From contig NZ_JAFVLN010000008.1 of the NCBI RefSeq assembly GCF_017377775.1, forward strand, positions 186,001 to 250,000: a stretch of DNA of 64,000 bases. The letters run 5' to 3'. Position 1 is the stretch's first letter, and every line of letters begins with the position of its first letter. Shown one piece after another: positions 1 through 8,600 of this stretch. The notes under the pieces are model-generated. The model was not told where the DNA came from and did not search any database. It saw only the letters and a list, made by a program, of their open reading frames with translations. Origin of the DNA: Streptomyces sp. VRA16 Mangrove soil. Its GTDB lineage: Bacteria > Actinomycetota > Actinomycetes > Streptomycetales > Streptomycetaceae. A program made the translations under genes and the position numbers.

Positions 1-1148
1 TGGAAGACGTGCGAGAAGGTCTCCACCGTCTGCTGCACGGGGACGTCGAGGCTGCCCGTGCGTGCCACCCGGCCGATGTCGTTGCGGCACAGGTCGACGA
101 GCATCACGTGTTCGGCGCGCTCCTTCTCGCTGGCGCGCATCCGGGCCACCTGCGCGCGGTTGACGTCCTCGTCGGGGCCGCGGGGTGCGGTGCCCGCGAT
201 GGGGCGCATCTCGATCCGGGAACCGTCGATGCGGAACAGGAGTTCGGGGCTGGCGCCGATCAGGGTGTCCCCCGCCCGTGGCACCAGGTACAGGTGCGGG
301 GACGGGTTGCGGGACCTGAGCCTGCGGTAGACGTCCGTGGGCGACAGCGGGGTGCGGACGTCGATGCTGTGGCCGATCTGGATCTGGTAGATGTCGCCGA
401 CCCTGATGTGCTCGAGACAGCGCTCGGCCCGGGCGAGGAACTCCTCGCGGGTCAGGCTGTCGTGGACCGACCGCGGTACGGGTGCCCGCGGTACCCCGGC
501 GCTCTCCCCCACGGCCTCGATGCCGTCCGCCGGGTCGAAGCGGCAGGGCTCGAAGTCCGCGGATTGCGCGCGCAGATGGCGTACGGAGCCGTCCGGCGCG
601 TAGTGCACGGTGTCGCTGAACAGCGTGAGCACGATGTCGGGCCCGGAGGTCTCCCGGGCCGGCAGCTGCTCCATGTGCCAGGCGGCCCCGTAGCCGAACG
701 CGGCGAGGAAGCCGAAGCTGAACTCCCCCTCGGGGCGGGTGGTTTCGAGGGTGAAGCCCTGCTGGGCGGCGCGCAGCAGCTCCCAGACCTGGTCCGGGGC
801 GGCGATCGCGCGGCTGTCCGGGCCGAGGGCGGGCATGCCGATGCGGTCGGCGGCGCGCAGCACCGCGCCGGTGACCGCCTCGGTGCCGCTGACGGTGACG
901 GACCGGGCGTGCACCTGGATCTCGGCCAGGCGGCCGAAGCCGACGACGGCGGTGCCGCTGTCCCGCCAGGGCCCCTCGGGGCTCTCGAAGAGGTAGACGT
1001 CGGGGCCGAGGCGGCGGCGTGCCGTGGTGTACAGGTCGAGCGGCGCGTGGGCGGGCAGCCTGCGTTCCCGGATCCGGACGCCGATCCGCGGAGGTCTTGG
1101 CGCGTGTGCGGCCGGTGGCCCGGCCGGTTGCTCCTGAACGACGGTCAT
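1..1148 (-). CDS. Anthranilate synthase component I-like chorismate-utilising enzyme (C-terminal end beyond window)
   Basis: Runs off the left edge; 382 codons are visible. The N-terminal part resembles the TrpE/PabB lid domain. The second half has the chorismate-binding signature: YQIQIG, a SPELLFR segment, PIAGTAPRG, then EHVMLVDLCRNDIGRVA. The alanine in PIAGT is typical of TrpE, whereas aminodeoxychorismate synthases usually carry a lysine there, so anthranilate formation from chorismate is the best guess. No glutamine amidotransferase is visible, but one could lie to the left or be fused at the missing C-terminus. Start chosen at the ATG 9 bp after the upstream YbaK-like gene, in the same direction. 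In an NRPS cluster it may boost tryptophan or supply anthranilate itself; the sequence does not decide. An isochorismate- or salicylate-synthase role is less likely but not excluded. Confidence 0.8.
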   Translation of the reverse strand, partial: MTVVQEQPAGPPAAHAPRPPRIGVRIRERRLPAHAPLDLYTTARRRLGPDVYLFESPEGPWRDSGTAVVGFGRLAEIQVHARSVTVSGTEAVTGAVLRAADRIGMPALGPDSRAIAAPDQVWELLRAAQQGFTLETTRPEGEFSFGFLAAFGYGAAWHMEQLPARETSGPDIVLTLFSDTVHYAPDGSVRHLRAQSADFEPCRFDPADGIEAVGESAGVPRAPVPRSVHDSLTREEFLARAERCLEHIRVGDIYQIQIGHSIDVRTPLSPTDVYRRLRSRNPSPHLYLVPRAGDTLIGASPELLFRIDGSRIEMRPIAGTAPRGPDEDVNRAQVARMRASEKERAEHVMLVDLCRNDIGRVARTGSLDVPVQQTVETFSHVF

Positions 1149-1157
1149 GGCGCCCCG

Positions 1158-1697
1158 TCACCTTCCGCCGGCCGCGCCGCCGGGCACGACGACGGTGGCC
1201 CGGCGCGCCTCGGCGACCGGGGCGAACAGGGGCTCGGCGAGGGCCGCCCAGTCGCGCGGGGACATCGCCAGGGACCGGTCGAGGCGGGCCGCGTTGAACC
1301 AGATCTCGTCCTCGTCGAGGAGTTCCGGGTCCACCACGAGCCGCAGCCGGTCGTCGAAGGAGAACGGCACGATCGCCCCGCTCACGCAGCCGGTGAGCCG
1401 CTCGGCGGAGGCCCGGTCGGCGAAGTCGGCGCGGGTGCCGCCCGCGGTGCGGGCGACCTCGGCGAGGTCGACGCGGCGGTCGCCGGGCACCACCGCGAGC
1501 ACGTAGGCCGAGCGCTTCCGGCCGAGGGCGACGCGCAGGACGATGGACTTGGCGGACTGACGCAGTGGGTGTCCGCGCAGCAGGCTGGCCATGTCGGTAC
1601 GGCCTTCGGCGCGGTGGGCGATCTCGCGGTAGGCGCAGCCCGCGCCGTCGAGCAGGGCGAGCACCCGTTCGTAGGTGGTCGTCGTGTGCACTGTCAT
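1158..1697 (-). CDS. YbaK/ProX-type aminoacyl-tRNA deacylase-like protein
   Basis: 179 residues covering one YbaK/EbsC domain: an N-terminal region ending in QSAKSIVLRVALG, the middle DRRVDLAEVARTAGGTRADFA, and the GCVSGAIVPFSF segment, where family members have a G-x-x-P-like motif around the active site. Family members hydrolyse mischarged aminoacyl-tRNAs or related aminoacyl esters. It lies between the SbnB-like gene (15 bp upstream) and the TrpE-like gene (9 bp downstream) on the same strand, so the three probably form one transcript. A self-protection role, clearing tRNAs mischarged with a pathway amino acid such as diaminopropionate, is possible but inferred only from the neighbourhood. 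Confidence 0.8.
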   Translation of the reverse strand: MTVHTTTTYERVLALLDGAGCAYREIAHRAEGRTDMASLLRGHPLRQSAKSIVLRVALGRKRSAYVLAVVPGDRRVDLAEVARTAGGTRADFADRASAERLTGCVSGAIVPFSFDDRLRLVVDPELLDEDEIWFNAARLDRSLAMSPRDWAALAEPLFAPVAEARRATVVVPGGAAGGR

Positions 1698-1712
1698 CGC
1701 GATCGGGCCCTT

Positions 1713-2750
1713 TCAGCCGTAGCGGCGGGTCTCGTGGAAGAAGCCGTCCACCACGTCGAGCCGTCCGCTCTCCCGGACGGTGTCGTGGACGTACTTGCCG
1801 AGCGCCAGGTCGAGGACGCCGAGGCCGAACGGGGAGAAGATCACCGGCTTGTCGGCCGGGACCTCGGCCGCGCCGGTGAGGACGTCGTAGAGGGTGCCGT
1901 CGAGGAAGTCGCGGTGGCCGAGGCGCTGTTCGGCCAGATGCGGGGAGGTGTTCGCCTTCAGGCAGTGCTCGATGTCGTCGACGAAGTTGGCGGCGCTGAG
2001 CACCACGTCGGTGCTCAGGTCGCGCAGCGAGACGTGCAGCACCAGCGGGTTGTGGTCGAACCAGGCGGGCTGGTCGACGTGCGGCGCGGGGGCGACGGTG
2101 GCGAAGACGATCAGGTCGCTGCCGCGGATCAGCGATTCGGCGCTGTCGTGGACGGTGACCCGCGCGTCGCCCGCCCGGTCGCCGATGGTGTCGGCGAACT
2201 GCTCGGCGTACTCGGCCTTGAGGTCGTGCACGCCGATCTCGTCGAACTCCAGGCCGTTGGCGGCCAGGTAGGCGTGCACGTACCGCGCGATGAGCCCGGT
2301 CCCGATGAACCCGAGGCGGGCCGGGCGGCTGCCGCGGGCCTCGCTCAGCGTGCGTGCGGCGAGCGCGGCCGACGCGGCGGTGCGGGAGGCGCTGATGATG
2401 GAGGACTCCATGCAGGCCAGGGGGTATCCGGTGGCGGGATCGTTGAGGATGAGGACGGCGGACGCGCGCGGCAGGCCGGTGGCGATGTTGCCGGGGAAGC
2501 TGGATATCCACTTGATGCCGTCCACGGCGTTGTCACCCCCGACCGAGGCGGGGAGCGCGATGATCCGCGCGTCGGGACGGTCGGGGAAACGCAGGAAGTA
2601 CGAGGGCGGGTTGACCGTCCCGCCCGATCCGTGGAGTCGGTAGGCGTCCTCGATGATCCCGGTGACCTCGCGGTGCCGTCCGGCGAGCGCGCGGTCGACT
2701 TCGGCTCCCGAAATCACGGCGAAGGTGGGTGTCTGTGTGTGGGTCGACAT
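1713..2750 (-). CDS. sbnB: SbnB-like ornithine cyclodeaminase-family dehydrogenase (2,3-diaminopropionate synthesis)
   Basis: 345 residues, normal length for the ornithine cyclodeaminase/mu-crystallin family. Rossmann motif GFIGTGLIARYVHAYL lies in the middle; the N-terminal part has WISSFPGN and LILND, and the SASRTAA segment precedes the nucleotide fold. It matches SbnB rather than true cyclodeaminases. SbnB oxidatively cleaves N-(1-amino-1-carboxyethyl)glutamate to L-2,3-diaminopropionate and 2-oxoglutarate. Its partner SbnA is encoded at 10821-11816 and a diamino-acid A domain is present in the NRPS at 11925. The ATG is preceded by no Shine-Dalgarno sequence and lies 28 nt from a SARP-type repeat, suggesting a leaderless transcript. 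Confidence 0.88.
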   Translation of the reverse strand: MSTHTQTPTFAVISGAEVDRALAGRHREVTGIIEDAYRLHGSGGTVNPPSYFLRFPDRPDARIIALPASVGGDNAVDGIKWISSFPGNIATGLPRASAVLILNDPATGYPLACMESSIISASRTAASAALAARTLSEARGSRPARLGFIGTGLIARYVHAYLAANGLEFDEIGVHDLKAEYAEQFADTIGDRAGDARVTVHDSAESLIRGSDLIVFATVAPAPHVDQPAWFDHNPLVLHVSLRDLSTDVVLSAANFVDDIEHCLKANTSPHLAEQRLGHRDFLDGTLYDVLTGAAEVPADKPVIFSPFGLGVLDLALGKYVHDTVRESGRLDVVDGFFHETRRYG

Positions 2751-2771
2751 GAACCAGGACGCTAAGGACGC

Positions 2772-2789
2772 CCCCTATAGCCCGGATAT
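2772..2789 (-). promoter_or_regulatory. SARP-type direct repeat, promoter of the sbnB-like operon
   Basis: Read on the minus strand: ATATCCG, 4 bp, ATAGGGG, i.e. heptamers at an 11-bp period. The second heptamer begins 28 nt before the ATG at 2750. With the SARP rule (8 bp to the -10 hexamer) transcription would start at or next to the ATG. The same layout recurs near 9680, 9735, 10768 and 30711. Confidence 0.6.
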
Positions 2790-2835
2790 CAAGTGGTCCG
2801 GAGTGCACGCCGGCCCGCCGCATCGCGGGAGCCGC

Positions 2836-3798
2836 TCAGACCGTGAAGACGATCTTTCCGAAGTGTGCGCCGGACTCCATGCGCCGGAAGCCGTCCCGGG
2901 CGCGGTCGAGGGGCAGCACCTCGTCGACGACCGGCCGGACGCCGGTGGCGGCGCAGAAGGAGAGCAGGCCCTGGAGTTCGTCCTTGGTGGCCACGGTCGA
3001 ACCGACGACGGTGATCTCCCGGTAGAAGATGCGGGTGAGTTCCGCGTGCGCGGGGCGGTCCCCGCTCGTGGCGCCGGAGATGACCAGGGTGCCGCCGGGG
3101 CGCAGGGACTTGACCGAGTGGGACCAGGTGGCGGCGCCGACGGTCTCGAGGACGGCGTCCACCGGGTGGGGCAGCCGCTCCCCCGGCTCCAGCGCGGCGA
3201 CGGCGCCGAGTTCGCGGGCCCGCCGGCGCCGGTGGGCGTCGCGGCTGGTGGCGAGGACGCGCAGTCCGGCCGCGCTGCCGAGCACGATCGCGGCCGTCGC
3301 GACGCCGCCGCCCGCGCCCTGGACGAGCACCGAGTCCCCGGGCCGCGTACCGGACTTGGTGAAGAGCATGCGGTACGCGGTCAGCCACGCCGTCGGCAGG
3401 CACGCGGCCTGCGCGAAGGAGAGCTCCGGCGGCTTGGGCACGAGGTTCCCCGTGGGCACGGCGACCTGTTCGGCGAAGGTGCCCTGGTACTTCTCGGTGA
3501 GGATGGAGCGGGTCTCCCCGGGGGCGAGCCCGTGACCGGTCAGGCCGATCACCGGGTGCACGATGACCTCGTTGCCGTCCTCGTCGACGCCCGCGGCGTC
3601 CGTGCCGAGGATCATGGGGAGCCGCTCCGCGGGGAGTCCGACCCCGCGCAGTGACCACAGGTCGTGGTGGTTGAGGGAGGCGGCGCGCACCTCGACCCGG
3701 GTCCAGCCGGGCCGGGTCCCCGGCGCCGGGCGGTCTCCGAGCCGCAGCCCCCGCAGCGGCTCGCGCGGTGCGATGTCGGCGGCGTAGGCGGCGAACAT
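2836..3798 (-). CDS. MDR-family quinone/enoyl reductase-like oxidoreductase
   Basis: 320 residues of the medium-chain dehydrogenase/reductase superfamily. The N-terminal GroES-like domain has SLNHHDLWSLRG and ILGTDAAGV. The Rossmann part has DSVLVQGAGGGVATAA and ends FRRMESGAHFGKIVFTV, typical of zinc-independent quinone oxidoreductases and enoyl reductases. No structural zinc cysteine cluster is visible. It is the last gene of the minus-strand run NRPS, SDR, KAS III, this gene, starting 10 bp after the KAS III stop. With the KAS III and SDR it could form a small discrete fatty-acid-type extension and reduction set; the acyl substrate is unknown and no dehydratase is present. Confidence 0.8.
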   Translation of the reverse strand: MFAAYAADIAPREPLRGLRLGDRPAPGTRPGWTRVEVRAASLNHHDLWSLRGVGLPAERLPMILGTDAAGVDEDGNEVIVHPVIGLTGHGLAPGETRSILTEKYQGTFAEQVAVPTGNLVPKPPELSFAQAACLPTAWLTAYRMLFTKSGTRPGDSVLVQGAGGGVATAAIVLGSAAGLRVLATSRDAHRRRRARELGAVAALEPGERLPHPVDAVLETVGAATWSHSVKSLRPGGTLVISGATSGDRPAHAELTRIFYREITVVGSTVATKDELQGLLSFCAATGVRPVVDEVLPLDRARDGFRRMESGAHFGKIVFTV

Positions 3799-3808
3799 GA
3801 AGGGTCCT

Positions 3809-4813
3809 TCACCACTCTCGCTGGGGGAAGTTCGCGTCGCCGCACCAGTGGACGACCGTTCCCGCGTAGCTCATGCCGGCGCCGAAACCGAGCAGGAGGA
3901 CGGCGTCGCCGGGGCTGAGCCGGCCGGTGCGCTCGGCCTCGGCGAGCGCGATCACCACGCTGGAGCCGCTGGTGTTGCCGAACCTGTCGGCCACGACGAC
4001 GGCCTTGTCGGCCGGCTGGCCGAGGAGGCCGACAAGGTTCCGTACGAGGGTGGGGTTCGCCTGGTGCGTGACGATCAGTTTCACGTCGTCGAGGCCGATG
4101 CCCGCCGACTCGGTCACCGTGTCCACGAAGCCGGGGACGACGGAGAGGGCGAAGTCCTTGACCCCCTTGGCGTCCATCCGTGTCACGTTCGCGCCGCTGA
4201 AGCGGTTCAACTGGCCGTCGACGTCGATGCGTTCGACGAGGGCGGTGTCGTAGCGCTCCGGGTCCGTGCCGAGCAGGGTGCGGCCGATGCCGGGGCTGTC
4301 CGTGCAGTGCTCCAGGAGGTAGCAGGCGGCGCCGTCCCCGAAGATGGCGTGCTGGGTGCGGTCGTCCGGGTCGTTCAGCTGGGCCACGGTGTCCGCGACG
4401 ACCACGGCGACCCGGCCGTACTGTCCCGACTCCATGTACTTGTGGCCGACGTCCAGGGCGAAGAGCCCGCCCGCGCAGCCGCCGGCGTTCACGTCGAAGC
4501 CGGGGACGCCCCGGATCTGCGCCTTGCGCAGGATCATCGCGGCCACGGCCGGGATCATGTGGTCGGGGGTGGCGGTGCAGCAGATCAGCAGGTCGATGCT
4601 CGCCGGGTCGGTGCCGGCCCGCTTGCACGCGTCCTCCAGCGCGCCGAGCGCGAGGTCGGAGGTGAACTCGTCGGGTCCGGCGATCCGGCGGCTGAAGATG
4701 CCGAGCCGTTCGCGCATCCAGGCGTCGCTGGTGTCGAAACGCTCGACGAGTTGTGCGTTGGTGACCTCGTTCTCCGGTACACAGACGCCTATCGAGCGGA
4801 TGCCCACACTCAT
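3809..4813 (-). CDS. 3-oxoacyl-ACP synthase III (KAS III/FabH-like)
   Basis: 334 residues, full length for FabH-type enzymes. The catalytic triad is visible: Cys in DVNAGGCAGGLFAL, His in VTHQANPTLV and Asn in RFGNTSGSS. LLICCTATPDHMIP is also characteristic. Such enzymes condense an acyl-CoA or acyl-carrier starter with malonyl-ACP, and some secondary-metabolism members act as acyltransferases. It sits 34 bp after an SDR ketoreductase and 10 bp before an MDR reductase, so a two-carbon extension followed by ketoreduction is a reasonable inference. Malonyl-ACP would have to come from primary metabolism, because no malonyl-loading ACP is in the window. It could make an acyl cap or a non-proteinogenic side chain. 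Confidence 0.9.
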   Translation of the reverse strand: MSVGIRSIGVCVPENEVTNAQLVERFDTSDAWMRERLGIFSRRIAGPDEFTSDLALGALEDACKRAGTDPASIDLLICCTATPDHMIPAVAAMILRKAQIRGVPGFDVNAGGCAGGLFALDVGHKYMESGQYGRVAVVVADTVAQLNDPDDRTQHAIFGDGAACYLLEHCTDSPGIGRTLLGTDPERYDTALVERIDVDGQLNRFSGANVTRMDAKGVKDFALSVVPGFVDTVTESAGIGLDDVKLIVTHQANPTLVRNLVGLLGQPADKAVVVADRFGNTSGSSVVIALAEAERTGRLSPGDAVLLLGFGAGMSYAGTVVHWCGDANFPQREW

Positions 4814-4847
4814 GGCAGATTCACCTTCCGGGTTCGGGCTGAACGTT

Positions 4848-5624
4848 TCAGGAGCTGCGGGGCCGCCGCCCGGGAGACATCCGGACCGCGCCGTCGATGC
4901 GGATCGTCTCGCCGTTGATCATCGGGTTGCCGATGATGTGCGCCACCAGGTCCGCGAACTCCGCCGGATCCCCCCAGCGCCGGGGGTGCAGCAGATCGCG
5001 GTCCAGCTCCCGGCGGGCCTCCTCGGGGACGGCGGCGACGGCGGGCGTCTCGAAGAAGCCGGGGGCCACGGTGACCACGCGGATGAGGGAAGCGGCCAGT
5101 TCGCGGGCGAGGGGCAGCGTCATGGACACCATGCCGCCCTTGGACGCCGCGTAGGCCGCCTGCCCGATCTGTCCGTCGAAGGCGGCCAGGGACGCCGTGT
5201 TGACGATGACGCCGCGCTCCTGTTCCAGCGGCGGGTTCGCCATCATCCGCTCGGCGGCCAGGCGCACGACGTTGAAGGCGCTCACGAGGTTGGCCGTGAC
5301 GACGTCCGTGAAGTCCCGCAGCGAGTGCGGTCCCGCCCGGCCGACCACCTTCGCCGCGTGGGGCGCTCCGGCGCAGTTCACGACGGCGCGCAGGTGCCCC
5401 CGCTCCGTGGCGACGTCCAGGGCCCGGGCCACGTCCTGTTCGCCCACGGCGTCGCCGCGGACGAAGAGGGCCGGGCCGCCCAGCGTCTTCAGGGCGTGCC
5501 GGCCGCGTTCCTCGCTGCGGCCGAGGATCACCGGGGTCACGCCGTCGCGCAGGAGGCGTGCGGCGACGGCGAGTCCCAGTCCCGAGGTGCCGCCGGTGAC
5601 CAGGGCGACCGTGGCGGACGTCAT
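4848..5624 (-). CDS. SDR-family 3-oxoacyl-ACP reductase-like protein
   Basis: 258 residues. Classical short-chain dehydrogenase: TGGTSGLGLAVAARLL cofactor motif near the N-terminus, NCAG in the fourth strand, catalytic Tyr and Lys in AAYAASKGGM, and the C-terminal GETIRIDGAVRM. Its ATG overlaps the stop of the upstream NRPS gene (ATGA), so translation is coupled. Beside a KAS III gene the likeliest role is NAD(P)H reduction of a beta-ketoacyl thioester, but 3-hydroxyacyl dehydrogenase-type SDRs have the same motifs. Confidence 0.86.
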   Translation of the reverse strand: MTSATVALVTGGTSGLGLAVAARLLRDGVTPVILGRSEERGRHALKTLGGPALFVRGDAVGEQDVARALDVATERGHLRAVVNCAGAPHAAKVVGRAGPHSLRDFTDVVTANLVSAFNVVRLAAERMMANPPLEQERGVIVNTASLAAFDGQIGQAAYAASKGGMVSMTLPLARELAASLIRVVTVAPGFFETPAVAAVPEEARRELDRDLLHPRRWGDPAEFADLVAHIIGNPMINGETIRIDGAVRMSPGRRPRSS

Positions 5625-8600
5625 CGGGTCTCCTCGTGCGGCGTCGGTGTTCCGAGGCGTCCGGCGATGATCGCGGCGAGTTCCTCCGGCCGGTGGCCGA
5701 CGAAGTAGTGTCCGGCGCCGGGAATGACGGCCAGTTCGACGTGGGCCGCGTAGTGCTTCCAGTTCCGGTACGCCGTCTCGTGGCCCCGTGTCGCGGCGTC
5801 CTCGTCGCCCGCGACGAGCACGAGCGGAGTGGCCAGGGGCCGGTGCCCTTCCTTCTCCGCCGCCAGCTGGAACCGCAGGCCCTGTGTCATGTCGTGCCGC
5901 AGCACGTCGAGGACGGTCCGCAGATCGGACTCCTCCAGCGCCCCGTCGAATCCGCCGAGCGCCTTCATGAACTCGTACAGGGATTTCGCCGGCCAGTTCT
6001 CCGCGCGTGCCAGTTCCTGTTCCGGTGCGGTCGACGGCAGGGCGGCGCCGATGTACAGGACGGCGGGCCGGCGCCCCTGCCGCTCCAGGCGCTGGGCGAC
6101 CGCCACCGCGAGCGCCGACCCGGCGCAGTGCCCGTACAGGGCGAGGGGGCCGCCGATCAGGCCGTCGATCTCCGCGGCGATCCGTTCGGCGGTGTCGTCC
6201 AGGGCGAGCAGGGGTTCCGCGGGGTGGGTCGGGTCGTGTCCCGGCAGGGCGGCGCTCCAGGTCGCGATCCCGGGGGCCAGGGCCGCGGCGAGGCGGTGGT
6301 AGGCCGCGGCGGTGCCGCCTCCGTAGGGGATGCAGACGAGGCTGACGGCCGCGTTCTCGTCGCCGGCGAGCCGTCGCAGGATGCGGCGCTGTTCCGTGCC
6401 GTCCGGCGCGTCGGGCGGCCGGTGCGTCGCGCGCAGCTGTTCGACGCGCAGCTCCTCGACGCGCAGGGCCAGGCTTCCCGGGGTGGGGTTCTGGAACACG
6501 TCGAGGACCGTGGTGCCGTGGCCCAGGCGGCGGGCCAGGCGGACCGCTTTGAAGGAGTCGCCGCCCAGGTCGAAGAAGTCGTCCGCGGTGGAGGTCGCCG
6601 GGACGCCGAGGGCGTGGCCGAAGGCGTCGATGACGGTCCGCTCGGCCGGGGTCGGCTCCGCGGTGGCTCGTGAGGTGCGGGGGCGGTGCACCGGATCCGG
6701 CAGGGCGCGCCGGTCGAGCTTGCCGTTCCGGGTGAGCGGTATCCGGTCGATCGCCGTCACCGTGGCCGGGACCAGGTGGGCGGGCAGCCGGCGCGCGAGG
6801 CGGTGGCGCAGGGCGGCGGTGTCCGTGGCGGACGGGTCGGTGAGCACCGCGTAGGCCGCGAGGACCTCGTCGCCCACCGCGTCCCTGCGGACGACGACAC
6901 AGCAGCTCTCGACCTCCGGGTCGGCCCGCAACTCGGCCTCGATCTCGGCCGGTTCGATGCGGAACCCGCGGATCTTGACCTGGTCGTCGGCGCGGCCCTC
7001 GTAGTGCAGCAGGCCCCGGGCGTCGCGGCGGGCGAGGTCGCCGGACCGGTACATGACGGAGCCGGGCGGGCCGAACGGGTCGGGGAGGAAGCGTTCGGCG
7101 GTGAGGTCCGGGCGGTTCAGGTAGCCGCGGGCTGTCTGGCCGCCGGCCACGTGGATCTCGCCGGTGACCCCGGGCGGCACGGGCCGCAGGTCCTCGTCGA
7201 GGACGTAGAGCGCGAGGCCGGGCAGGGGGCGGCCGATCGGGCTCCCGCCGCGGGCGGTGGGTCCGGGGCCGGTCAGCGGCAGATGGCTGGAGTGCACGGT
7301 GGTCTCCGTGATCCCGTACATGTTGATCAGCGACGGGCCGCCGTCACCGTGCAGTTCGTACCAGGGCGCGAGCCGTCGGACGTCGAGCGCCTCACCGCCG
7401 AAGACGACGTGGCGCAGCGCGAGTCGCCCGGTGAGTGCGGGCTCGTCCTGGAGCGCCCGCAGCAGCTGGTGGAACGCCGAGGGGGTCTGGCTGAGCACGG
7501 TGACGGATTCGTCCGCGAGCAGGCGCAGCAGCCGGTCGGGCGAGCGGCGCGTCGCCGTCGGGACGAGGACGAGGCGTCCGCCGTGGAGCAGTGCTCCCCA
7601 CAGCTCCCAGACGGAGAAGTCGAAGGAGAACGAGTGGGCCATGGTCCATACGTCGTCCGCGCGCGGGTCGAGGAGTTCCCGGGTCGCGGCGAACAGCCTC
7701 AGGACGTTCCCGTGCGTGACGACCACGCCCTTGGGCCGTCCCGTGGAGCCCGAGGTGTGGATGACGTAGGCCGCGTTGTCCCGGGTGAGGGCGGTGAGGC
7801 GTTCTCGCGGACGCAGGTCGTCCGCGGGCAGGGCCGCCAGGTCGCGAAGGACGGCCGCGGAGTCGGTCTCCATGGTGACGACGGCCGCCCGGGAGGGCCG
7901 GGGCGCCGCGCCGGAGGTGGTGAGCAGCAGCAGCGGCTCCGCGTCCTCAAGGAGGAAGTCGATCCGGTCCTGTGGGTACTCCGGGTCGATGGGCAGGTAC
8001 GCGGCTCCGGACTTGAGGATCGCCAGGAGCGCCACGACGAGGTCGGCGGTGGGCGGCAGGCAGACCGCGACCCGCCGCTCGGGCCCCGCGCCGTGCTGGA
8101 CGAGGAGCCGTGCGAGCCGGTTGGCCCGCGCGTTCAGCTCCGCGTAGGACAGGGCCTCGCCCTCCCCCCGCACGGCCGTGGCCGCGGGGCTGCGGGCGGC
8201 CTGCGCCTCGAAGGCGTCCACGAGGGTGCCGGACGCGTCGGCCCCGGCACGCAGCGGACGCGCGGTCAGGAACGCGCGGCGCTCGGCGGCGGTGAGCACG
8301 TCGATCTCGCCGAGGGGCAGTCCGGGCCGTACGAGGACCTGCCGCAGGAACGCGTCGAACCGGTCCCGGTGGTCACTGAGGTCCTCGGCGCTGTACAGGC
8401 CCGCGTTGGCGTCGATGGTGAACGTCGTCTGCCGGGGCGTCGTGTAGACGCCCAGCATGAAGTCCTCGATCGGGCCCGGGGCGAGATTGCGGTGCTGGGC
8501 GGGGCACCCGCCGAAGGCCGGCTCCGCGTCGAGCGAGATGACGTTGACGGTGGGGCCGAAGACGCGCGCGGTGCCGCGTCGGGTCCGCTGGTCGCGGCGG

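Noticed and set aside
9..2765. Plus-strand frame of about 900 codons at the left edge
   Set aside because: Antisense to the TrpE-like, YbaK-like and SbnB-like genes, which have clear motifs and spacing.
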